DNA from: Hungatella sp. UBA3147
Lineage (GTDB): Bacteria > Bacillota > Clostridia > Lachnospirales > Lachnospiraceae
Direction: 5' to 3'
DNA: 15,076 bases
Assembly (NCBI GenBank): GCA_002365025.1
Contig: DEYX01000115.1
Span: 1-15,076, forward strand
The position numbers were made by a program, and so were the translations under genes. Shown here one piece after another: positions 6,666 through 13,113 of this stretch. Numbering within the stretch: the stretch's first letter is position 1; the number at the start of each line of letters is the position of its first letter. The notes beneath the pieces are model-generated. The model had not been told where the DNA came from. It saw only the letters and a program-made list of their open reading frames with translations, and did not search any database.

Positions 6666-7673
6666 ATGAAAAAGATTATCAATAGTGCGGACACATTCGT
6701 GCAGGATACCATGGAAGGCATTATCTGTGCATACGGTGATAAGGTGAAGATGTTACATAATGATTTTCAGGTGCTGGTATCCAATTATCCAGCCAAGGAG
6801 GGAAAGGTCGGCGTGGTAACAGCCGGGGGAAGCGGCCATCTTCCGGTATTTTTAGGATATGTTGGGAAAGGACTGCTGGACGGCTGTGCAGTAGGAGAAG
6901 TCTTTGCCTCCCCGGCAGCAGCTAAAATGGCTGACATGATCCGCGCCTGTGACAGAGGAAACGGAGTGCTGTGTTTATACGGAAATTATAACGGTGACCG
7001 CTTTAACTTTACCATGGCTTGTGAGGAAGTGGAATTTGACGATATTAAAACAAGAGCAGTGCTTGTAAAGGATGATGTTGCCAGCTCTCCTCAGGAAAAT
7101 GCAGAGAAGCGCCGGGGTGTTGCAGGCATGGTATATGCTTTTAAAATAGCCGGGGCGGCAGCCGAAAACATGATGAATCTGGAAGAAGTGGCTGCTGTGA
7201 CCACCAAAGCTTTAAACAACATCCGTTCTATGGGTGTTGCCCTGTCTCCCTGCATCGTTCCCAAGGCGGGAAAACCGACCTTTGCAATAGAAGAGGATGA
7301 AATTGAAATTGGAATGGGGATTCATGGAGAAGCAGGTATTGAGGTAAGGAAGATGATGACCGCTGACGAGATAGCGGAAACACTGGTGAATGCGATTATA
7401 AAAGATATGCCTTTGAAAGAAGGGGATGAAGTATCCGTTATGGTCAATGGTCTTGGAGGAACCCCCTTGGAGGAACAGCTGATTGTGTACAGAAGAGTGC
7501 ATCAGATCCTTTCCCGTTCAGGAGTCAGCATTGTAATGCCGCACATCGGAGAATATGCAACTTCCATGGAAATGGCCGGTCTTTCTGTAACGATATTTAA
7601 ACTGGATCAGGAATTAAAGGAATTGCTACAGGCTCCGGCAGAATCTCCGTTCTATACCAATTCTAATAAATAG
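6666..7673 (+). CDS. dhaK: Dihydroxyacetone kinase DhaK-like subunit
   Basis: This 335-residue cytoplasmic protein is the substrate-binding subunit of a DhaK/DhaL kinase. E. coli DhaK holds dihydroxyacetone covalently on a histidine while DhaL transfers phosphate. The key residues are kept: His58 in GGSGHLP, Asp111 in NYNGDRFNF and His220 in GMGIHGEAG, matching E. coli His56, Asp109 and His218. Two differences stand out. The E. coli type GGGSGHEP reads GGSGHLP, and the Lys of E. coli KNYTGD is Gly106 here. Length fits the family (about 330-356). The ATG at 6666 has AAAGGG five bases upstream. The neighbours are the histidine phosphatase (32 bases before) and the DhaL-like gene (13 bases after). 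The protein is a diverged paralog, so the symbol marks the family, not a proven substrate; a four-carbon or five-carbon ketose is possible. Confidence 0.85.
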   Translation: MKKIINSADTFVQDTMEGIICAYGDKVKMLHNDFQVLVSNYPAKEGKVGVVTAGGSGHLPVFLGYVGKGLLDGCAVGEVFASPAAAKMADMIRACDRGNGVLCLYGNYNGDRFNFTMACEEVEFDDIKTRAVLVKDDVASSPQENAEKRRGVAGMVYAFKIAGAAAENMMNLEEVAAVTTKALNNIRSMGVALSPCIVPKAGKPTFAIEEDEIEIGMGIHGEAGIEVRKMMTADEIAETLVNAIIKDMPLKEGDEVSVMVNGLGGTPLEEQLIVYRRVHQILSRSGVSIVMPHIGEYATSMEMAGLSVTIFKLDQELKELLQAPAESPFYTNSNK

Positions 7674-7686
7674 GGAGGAATGTGGC

Positions 7687-8307
7687 ATGAATCGGGAATC
7701 AGTAAAGAAAATCATGGAGGCGATCAGTAAGGAAATGTCTGCAAACCGGGATTATCTGGTGGAACTGGATCAGGTAAACGGGGATGGGGACTTAGGGATT
7801 TCCATGGATGACGGCTACCGGGCAGTAGTGGAATTTTTAAGAACTGAGGAAGAAAAGGATCTTGGGAAACTTTTTATGGCATGCAGCAAGGTATTCAATG
7901 CCTCCGCTCCATCTTCCCTTGGAACGATCACTTCTTTTGGCTTCATGGGTATGGCAAAGGCGTTAAAGGGAAAAGAAGAGGTAGGTTTTGATGAGGCAGC
8001 AGGGGCGATGCTTGCAGCAGTGGAAAATATCATGGAAAAGGCGGAATCTAAGTTGGGAGAAAAGACCATTCTTGACTCCCTGTATCCGGGAGCAGAAGCC
8101 CTGTTAAAGCATGCATCTGATCCGGAAACCGCAGTGATGGAAGCGGAGAAGGCAGCGGGACTGGGTTCGGAAGCTACACGGCAGATGCGGGCAGTCCATG
8201 GGCGTGCTGCTTATTCGGCAGATCGCAGCATCGGCATTTTAGACGGCGGTTCTGTTGTTGGAAAATTGATATTTAAGGGGATTGCAGGTTATTATAGGGC
8301 TAAGTAA
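7687..8307 (+). CDS. dhaL: Dihydroxyacetone kinase DhaL-like subunit
   Basis: This 206-residue cytoplasmic protein is the nucleotide-binding partner of the DhaK-like protein. The magnesium-binding aspartates are present at Asp28, Asp33 and Asp35 in LDQVNGDGDLG. The usual His after them in GDADHG is Leu36. The loop that normally reads GGASGPLYGT is here NASAPSSLGT, and the later EKTILDSLYPGAEAL and GRAAYSADRSIGILDGGS segments are clear family marks. Length is typical (about 210). The start is ATG at 7687, eight bases after GGGAGG at 7673-7678. No DhaM (the PTS phosphodonor of E. coli DhaKLM) is in the window, so it may use ATP directly or a DhaM encoded elsewhere. It is the last gene of the operon; a terminator follows at 8341-8373. 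Confidence 0.85.
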   Translation: MNRESVKKIMEAISKEMSANRDYLVELDQVNGDGDLGISMDDGYRAVVEFLRTEEEKDLGKLFMACSKVFNASAPSSLGTITSFGFMGMAKALKGKEEVGFDEAAGAMLAAVENIMEKAESKLGEKTILDSLYPGAEALLKHASDPETAVMEAEKAAGLGSEATRQMRAVHGRAAYSADRSIGILDGGSVVGKLIFKGIAGYYRAK

Positions 8308-8340
8308 TAAAATATAATTAACAGGGGAGTATTGATGTGG

Positions 8341-8375
8341 AAGCGTGAAACTGGCAATGTCAGTTTCACGCTTTT
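8341..8375 (+). terminator. Rho-independent terminator ending the sugar operon
   Basis: AAGCGTGAAACTG at 8341-8353 pairs perfectly with CAGTTTCACGCTT at 8361-8373 (13 pairs, 7-base loop), and the 3' arm runs into TTTT at 8372-8375. The opposite strand has no T run after the stem, so the element serves + strand transcription. The T tract is short, but the stem is strong. Confidence 0.85.
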
Positions 8376-8431
8376 AAACATGGATTTCGCGATCAGGGCT
8401 TAGGTTTGGTTTCACATTATCCCTGCTGTCC

Positions 8432-8460
8432 TTGTACTTGCGGAAGGAATGTACTATAAT
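8432..8460 (+). promoter_or_regulatory. Sigma-A-type promoter of the DUF1275 gene
   Basis: TTGTAC at 8432-8437 and TATAAT at 8455-8460 are separated by exactly 17 bases. The -10 is perfect and the -35 matches four of six. Transcription would begin near 8467, giving a leader of about 37 bases. With the terminator just upstream, this makes the next gene an independent unit. Confidence 0.78.
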
Positions 8461-8503
8461 GTTAGAAGGCCATGGGCATTAGGAAGTAAGGAGATATTGG
8501 CAT

Positions 8504-9196
8504 ATGGGAAATGAATCAAATAAAAAGTTTACTGACCACATCGGATTTCACATGCTTTTGGCTGCAATAGGCGGATTAATGGATGCGTATTCTTATGTTG
8601 ACAGAGGCAATGTATTTGCCACCGGCCAGACAGGGAATTTCGTACTGGCTGCAATTCGTTTTCTCTCAAAGGACTATAAAGGCATGGGGCGGGCATTTGT
8701 GCCCATCGGAGCGTTCTGGCTGGGGGTTTTTCTTGCAAGACATATTTATTATAAAATTTATAATGAAAAACACACCCATTGGATTTCGGGTATTTTATTT
8801 CTGGAAATTGCCGTATTGTTCTTGGTCGGCTTCATTCCTCACACCCTGCCGCACCTGTTTGCCAATACGGCGGTGTCATTTGCCGCCGCGGTGCAATTTT
8901 GTACCTTCCGAAACTTTGGAGGGAATGCCGCCTATGCGCCGGTTTTTTGTACGGGAAATATGCGTTCCTGTGCGGAAATGTATTACGAAGGTTTTGTCAG
9001 AAAGGACAGAGAATGCCGGATAAGAGCATATCATTATTCGGGAATCCTGCTGGCCTTTTTTACCGGAGCTCTTACAGGAGGCTGGCTATCCTTCCAGTTG
9101 GGAGAAAAGGCGATTTGGATGGCTTGTGTGCTGCTATTGGTATCCTGGATAACCGTTGGCATAGAAAAGAAAGGACAAAATTTTGGAGTTGATTAA
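8504..9196 (+). CDS. DUF1275 (YoaK-family) membrane protein
   Basis: This is a 230-residue integral membrane protein of the DUF1275/YoaK family, whose molecular function I do not know. The family signature is visible near the N-terminus: GGLMDAYSYVDRGNVFATGQTGNFVLAA, followed by hydrophobic segments such as FVPIGAFWLGVFLA (about 66-79), ISGILFLEIAVLFLVGFI (about 93-110), GILLAFFTGALTGGWL (about 176-191) and WMACVLLLVSWITVGI near the C-terminus. The segment around FCTFRNFGGNAAYAPVFCTGNM is a second conserved block. The ATG at 8504 has AAGGAGA about ten bases upstream. It has its own promoter and lies after the operon terminator, so I see no link to the sugar operon. No clear terminator follows, so some transcription may run into the next gene. 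Confidence 0.88.
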   Translation: MGNESNKKFTDHIGFHMLLAAIGGLMDAYSYVDRGNVFATGQTGNFVLAAIRFLSKDYKGMGRAFVPIGAFWLGVFLARHIYYKIYNEKHTHWISGILFLEIAVLFLVGFIPHTLPHLFANTAVSFAAAVQFCTFRNFGGNAAYAPVFCTGNMRSCAEMYYEGFVRKDRECRIRAYHYSGILLAFFTGALTGGWLSFQLGEKAIWMACVLLLVSWITVGIEKKGQNFGVD

Positions 9197-9217
9197 TCCC
9201 TGAAAGTATCCTATAAT
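9189..9217 (+). promoter_or_regulatory. Candidate promoter for the radical SAM operon, with flanking direct repeat
   Basis: TTGATT at 9189-9194 and TATAAT at 9212-9217 are 17 bases apart. The -35 overlaps the end of the DUF1275 gene. Transcription would start near 9224, leaving a leader of about 135 bases. The 8-base sequence AAAGTATC occurs at 9203-9210, next to the -10, and again at 9223-9230, over the start point, exactly 20 bases apart. Confidence 0.55.
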
Positions 9218-9291
9218 TATGCAAAGTATCATTATGAATGGTTCGTTGGAGAAAATGAAGCGGCTGCAGATTATGCGATCGCTGGTTTTCA

Positions 9292-9320
9292 TTGACAGCT
9301 TTATAACAGATAGCTACTAA
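9292..9320 (+). promoter_or_regulatory. Second candidate promoter before the radical SAM gene
   Basis: A perfect -35 TTGACA at 9292-9297 is followed 17 bases later by TACTAA at 9315-9320, a poor -10 (three of six matches). It would give a short leader of about 30 bases. It is weaker than the site at 9189-9217 and may be chance. Confidence 0.3.
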
Positions 9321-9358
9321 AAAGCTTCATAAACTGCAAATAATAAAAAGGAATGACC

Positions 9359-11224
9359 ATGAGAAAACTAGCATTAAGCGATGAGATTTTATTGAGAATT
9401 GAAAAACCGGCCCGCTATATCGGCGGCGAAGTAAATATGGTAAAAAAAGACCTGTCTGCTGTGGACATCCGTTTTGCCATGTGTTTCCCTGATGTTTATG
9501 AGATTGGGATGTCCCACTTGGGAATGCAGATTTTATATGATATGTTTAACCGTAGAGAGGATATTTACTGCGAGCGTATTTTTTCCCCCTGGACGGATTT
9601 AGACCAGATTATGAGGGAGCAGCATATTCCTCTTTTTGCTTTGGAATCCCAGGATCCTATTAAGGAATTCGATTTTATTGGAATCACCCTTCAGTATGAA
9701 ATGTGCTATACAAACATCCTCCAGGTTCTTGATTTGGGACAAATTCCCCTTCACTGGGAGGACCGGACAGAGGAAGATCCTATTATCATCGGCGGAGGCC
9801 CGTGTGCCTACAATCCTGAACCTTTGGCGGAATTCTTTGACATGTTCTATATCGGCGAAGGAGAAACTGTTTATTTTGAGCTTATGGACCGTTATAAGGA
9901 AAATAAGAAGAAGGGAGGAAGCCGCAGGGAATTTCTTCAGATGGCTTCAGAGATTGATGGTATCTATGTACCGGCTTTTTATGATGTATCCTATCATGAG
10001 GATGGCACGATAGAGAGCATGAAGCCCAACAATCCCCACGCAAAGGAAAAGGTAACGAAGCAGCTGGTTGTCACTATGGATGAGGCTTATTACATTGAAA
10101 AGCCGGTAGTTCCTTTTATCAAGGTGACTCAGGACCGGGTGGTCTTAGAGGTCATGAGAGGCTGCATCAGGGGCTGCCGTTTCTGTCAGGCCGGTAATGT
10201 TTACCGTCCATTAAGGGAACACAGTCTGGAATATTTAAAGGACTACGCCAGCAAGCTCTTAAAGAGCACCGGACATGAAGAAATCTCCCTTAGCTCTTTA
10301 AGCTCCAGTGATTACAGCCATTTAGAGGGAATAGTGAATTTCCTGATTGACGAATTTAAGGACAAGGGTGTCAATATTTCCCTGCCTTCCCTTCGGATTG
10401 ATGCTTTTTCCCTTGATGTTATGAGCAAGGTCCAGGATATCAGAAAAAGCAGTTTGACCTTTGCGCCTGAGGCAGGTTCCCAAAGGCTTCGTGACGTAAT
10501 TAACAAAGGACTGTCAGAAGAGATCATCTTAAAAGGAGCAGGAGAAGCCTTTCGGGGCGGCTGGAACCGGGTAAAGCTTTACTTTATGCTGGGACTTCCT
10601 ACTGAAACCGTAGAGGATATGGAAGGGATTGCAGAACTGTCAGAAAAGGTGGCGGAAGTCTACTATGATATTCCAAAGGATCAGAGAAACGGAAAGGTCC
10701 AGGTAGTAGCTAGTTCTTCTTTCTTTGTTCCAAAGCCATTTACCCCGTTCCAGTGGGCGAGGATGTGCACAAAAGAAGAATTTTTAGAAAGAGCTTATAT
10801 CGTTAAAGATAAATTTAAGAAGATGCTGAATCAAAAGAGTTTAAAATATAATTATCATGAAGCTGACTTGACGGTTCTGGAAGGTGTTTTGGCACGTGGG
10901 GACAGAAAAATCTCCACCCTGATTGAAGAAGTTTATAAAAACGGCGCCTTGTATGATTCCTGGTCCGAACATTTTAAAAATGATATCTGGATGAAAGCTT
11001 TTGAGACCTGCGGCCTGGATGCGGATTTCTATACGGTCAGGGAAAGGGATTTAGAGGAAGTGTTCCCCTGGGACTTTATTGATGCAGGCGTATCAAAAGA
11101 ATTTTTAAAGAGAGAATGGCAGAATGCCATCGATGCGAAAGTCACCCCCAACTGCAGGGAGAGATGTTCCGGCTGTGGGGCTATGAATTTCGAGGGAGGA
11201 GTCTGCTATGAAACTGAGAATTAA
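9359..11224 (+). CDS. Radical SAM protein with N-terminal B12-binding-type domain (TIGR03960 family)
   Basis: This 621-residue protein is a B12-binding-type radical SAM enzyme of the family named TIGR03960, whose reaction I do not know. The N-terminal part (about 30-170) resembles the B12-binding fold, with FPDVYEIGMSHLGMQIL and DPIIIGGGPCAYNPEPLAEFFD, but I see no DxHxxG cobalamin motif. The radical SAM core follows, with the iron-sulfur motif CIRGCRFC (Cys269, Cys273, Cys276). The C-terminal end has a further cysteine cluster (NCRERCSGCGAMNFEGGVC). I chose ATG at 9359 because AAGGA ends at 9352; the ATG at 9353 would have no spacing. It overlaps the DUF2344 gene by 17 bases, so the two are probably translated together. 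The grouping with RNase E/G suggests work on RNA or ribosomes, which is inference. Confidence 0.88.
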   Translation: MRKLALSDEILLRIEKPARYIGGEVNMVKKDLSAVDIRFAMCFPDVYEIGMSHLGMQILYDMFNRREDIYCERIFSPWTDLDQIMREQHIPLFALESQDPIKEFDFIGITLQYEMCYTNILQVLDLGQIPLHWEDRTEEDPIIIGGGPCAYNPEPLAEFFDMFYIGEGETVYFELMDRYKENKKKGGSRREFLQMASEIDGIYVPAFYDVSYHEDGTIESMKPNNPHAKEKVTKQLVVTMDEAYYIEKPVVPFIKVTQDRVVLEVMRGCIRGCRFCQAGNVYRPLREHSLEYLKDYASKLLKSTGHEEISLSSLSSSDYSHLEGIVNFLIDEFKDKGVNISLPSLRIDAFSLDVMSKVQDIRKSSLTFAPEAGSQRLRDVINKGLSEEIILKGAGEAFRGGWNRVKLYFMLGLPTETVEDMEGIAELSEKVAEVYYDIPKDQRNGKVQVVASSSFFVPKPFTPFQWARMCTKEEFLERAYIVKDKFKKMLNQKSLKYNYHEADLTVLEGVLARGDRKISTLIEEVYKNGALYDSWSEHFKNDIWMKAFETCGLDADFYTVRERDLEEVFPWDFIDAGVSKEFLKREWQNAIDAKVTPNCRERCSGCGAMNFEGGVCYETEN

Positions 11225-11918
11225 ATTTTCCAAGCAAGGCCCGGTCAAATTCGTAGGCCACCTGGATGTGATGCGTTATTTTCAGAAGGCTATGAGAAGA
11301 GCTGGGATTGATATCAAATACAGTGAAGGCTTCAGCCCGCATCAGATCATGTCTTTTGCAGCACCTTTAGGAGTGGGGCTTACCAGCAATGGAGAATACA
11401 TGGATATTGAAGTGAATTCCATGGAGGATTGCAAAACCATGGTGAGCCAATTAAATGAAGTAATGGCAGAGGGAATCGAGATCATGGAATGTCATATCCT
11501 TGAAGAACGGGCGAAAAATGCCATGTCTCTTGTAGCTGCCGCGGACTATACGCTGACGTTCCGGGAAGGAAAGCAGCCAAACGATTTGGCTGCATTTCTA
11601 AACGGCCTTTCAGATTTTATGGGACAGGATCATATCTTTATTACCAAAAAAACGAAAAAGGGCGAAAGAGAAATAGACTTAAAAGCTTTTATCTATGAAC
11701 TCTCGGTTCATGGAGAGACGATCTTCATGAAGATATCTGCCGGAAGCGCAGATAATATAAAGCCAGAGCTGGTGATGGAGGCCTATTATCAGTGGCTTGG
11801 ACAGACCTGCCCGGAGTTTGCCTTCCAGATTCAGAGAGAAGAGGTTTACGGCAATAAGGTCGACGAGGAACATAGAATGCTTGTGCCTTTGGGGCATATA
11901 GGAGAATCCCTTGAATAA
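11208..11918 (+). CDS. Radical SAM-associated DUF2344 protein (TIGR03936 family)
   Basis: This 236-residue cytoplasmic protein belongs to the DUF2344/TIGR03936 family, which is usually encoded beside, or fused to, the TIGR03960-type radical SAM protein. The N-terminal block is characteristic: LRIKFSKQGPVKFVGHLDVM, then FQKAMRRAGIDIKYSEGFSPH and SFAAPLGVGLTSNGEYMDIE. No catalytic residues are known to me. The ATG at 11208 lies inside the end of the radical SAM gene, with GGGAGGA just upstream, and its own stop overlaps the TTG start of the RNase gene. Such tight coupling suggests a fixed complex or pathway. Its role is unknown; partner or substrate handling for the radical SAM enzyme is the natural guess. 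Confidence 0.88.
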   Translation: MKLRIKFSKQGPVKFVGHLDVMRYFQKAMRRAGIDIKYSEGFSPHQIMSFAAPLGVGLTSNGEYMDIEVNSMEDCKTMVSQLNEVMAEGIEIMECHILEERAKNAMSLVAAADYTLTFREGKQPNDLAAFLNGLSDFMGQDHIFITKKTKKGEREIDLKAFIYELSVHGETIFMKISAGSADNIKPELVMEAYYQWLGQTCPEFAFQIQREEVYGNKVDEEHRMLVPLGHIGESLE

Positions 11919-13113
11919 GTTAATCATAACAAGATGGAACGGCTCGGTCATCACCCTTCTCCAGTCAGGAAAAGAGACGGTTCAGGTCAACATCGAACCA
12001 GAGGAAAACCAGTCTGTTTTGGGCAATATCTATATAGGAAAAGTAAATCATATTGTTAAGAATATCAATGCGGCTTTTGTAGATATTGGAGGGGGACAAA
12101 TGGGATATTTAAGTCTGTCTGACGCCAATATCCTCTTTGTGGACCAGCGGACTTATAATGGAAAGCTTCGTCAGGGCGATGAAATCATCGTCCAGGTAGA
12201 ACGGGACGCGGTAAAGACAAAGGCTCCGGTTCTCACTGGAAACTTAAATGTAACCGGCCGATATTTTGTTCTGACCTCCGGAAAGAAACAGATTGGCTTT
12301 TCAATCAAGATAACGGATCAGGCATGGAAACAGGAGATGAAGTCCTATCTGGAATCCAGAAAAGATGAAGATTTTGGTATGATTGTCCGCACCAATGCCT
12401 ATAAGGTTCCAAAAGAGGAACTGGAGTCAGAACTGATCCAGTTAATGGATTCTTTTAAAGAGATGCTGGACAATGCAAAGCACAGAACCTGCTACAGCCT
12501 TCTTTACAGTTCAGCCCCTTCCTACTTGACCGGCTTAAGAGACAGTCTTAAATCTTCCCTGGAAGCAGTCATTACCGATGAACCGGATATTTACGAGGCT
12601 ATAAAAGATTATCTTACCCAGTGTCAGCCGGAAGATCTGGGGCTTCTTACATTGTATGAAGATAATCTGCTTCCCTTAGGAAAGCTTTACCGGATAGAAA
12701 AGACTATGGATGAAGCTTTGGGGAAAAGGGTCTGGCTGAAATCAGGAGGTTATCTGGTCATTGAACCTACGGAAGCCCTGGTAGTCATTGATGTAAATAC
12801 AGGTAAATATTCCGGAAAAAAAGAACTCCGGGAAACGATCAAAAAAGTTAACATAGAAGCTGCCGAAGAAATCGGGCATCAGCTTCGGCTTCGAAATTTA
12901 TCCGGTATCATTATTATTGATTTTATTGATATGGAAGCAGAAGATGACAGACGGATCCTTATGGAACGTCTGGAGGGGATTTTGTCCAAAGATCCGGTCA
13001 AAACGACCGTTGTAGAAATGACAAAATTAAATCTGGTGGAAGTGACCAGAAAAAAAATACGAAAGCCTCTTTATGAGCAGGCATTGCAGATGAAGGAGAA
13101 GGTTTCACTATGA
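11911..13113 (+). CDS. rng: Ribonuclease E/G family endoribonuclease, short form
   Basis: This is a 400-residue endoribonuclease of the RNase E/G family, which cuts single-stranded RNA in mRNA decay and rRNA maturation. An S1-type RNA-binding domain lies near residues 35-110 (GNIYIGKVNHIVKNINAAFVDIG). The catalytic metal ligands are Asp294 in VVIDVNTGKYSG and Asp337 in IIIIDFIDMEAEDDR, matching Asp303 and Asp346 of E. coli RNase E. The protein ends at EVTRKKIRKPLYEQALQMKEKVSL, so the CPxC zinc-link and small domain of E. coli RNase E/G are absent; E. coli RNase G has about 489 residues. The start is TTG at 11911, with AGGAG at 11900-11904, overlapping the previous stop. Its last bases overlap the trkA start (ATGA). 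The family is certain; the symbol rng is by analogy. Confidence 0.9.
   Translation: MNKLIITRWNGSVITLLQSGKETVQVNIEPEENQSVLGNIYIGKVNHIVKNINAAFVDIGGGQMGYLSLSDANILFVDQRTYNGKLRQGDEIIVQVERDAVKTKAPVLTGNLNVTGRYFVLTSGKKQIGFSIKITDQAWKQEMKSYLESRKDEDFGMIVRTNAYKVPKEELESELIQLMDSFKEMLDNAKHRTCYSLLYSSAPSYLTGLRDSLKSSLEAVITDEPDIYEAIKDYLTQCQPEDLGLLTLYEDNLLPLGKLYRIEKTMDEALGKRVWLKSGGYLVIEPTEALVVIDVNTGKYSGKKELRETIKKVNIEAAEEIGHQLRLRNLSGIIIIDFIDMEAEDDRRILMERLEGILSKDPVKTTVVEMTKLNLVEVTRKKIRKPLYEQALQMKEKVSL

Noticed and set aside
8335..8403. 22-codon frame starting ATG, with GGGGAG five bases upstream, just after the DhaL-like gene
   Set aside because: The whole terminator hairpin (8341-8373) lies inside it, and a palindromic stem explains the sequence better than a peptide. 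I see no family resemblance.
9234..9320. 28-codon frame in the gap before the radical SAM gene, a possible leader peptide
   Set aside because: No ribosome binding site precedes its ATG, and the peptide has no run of a single amino acid that would suggest attenuation.
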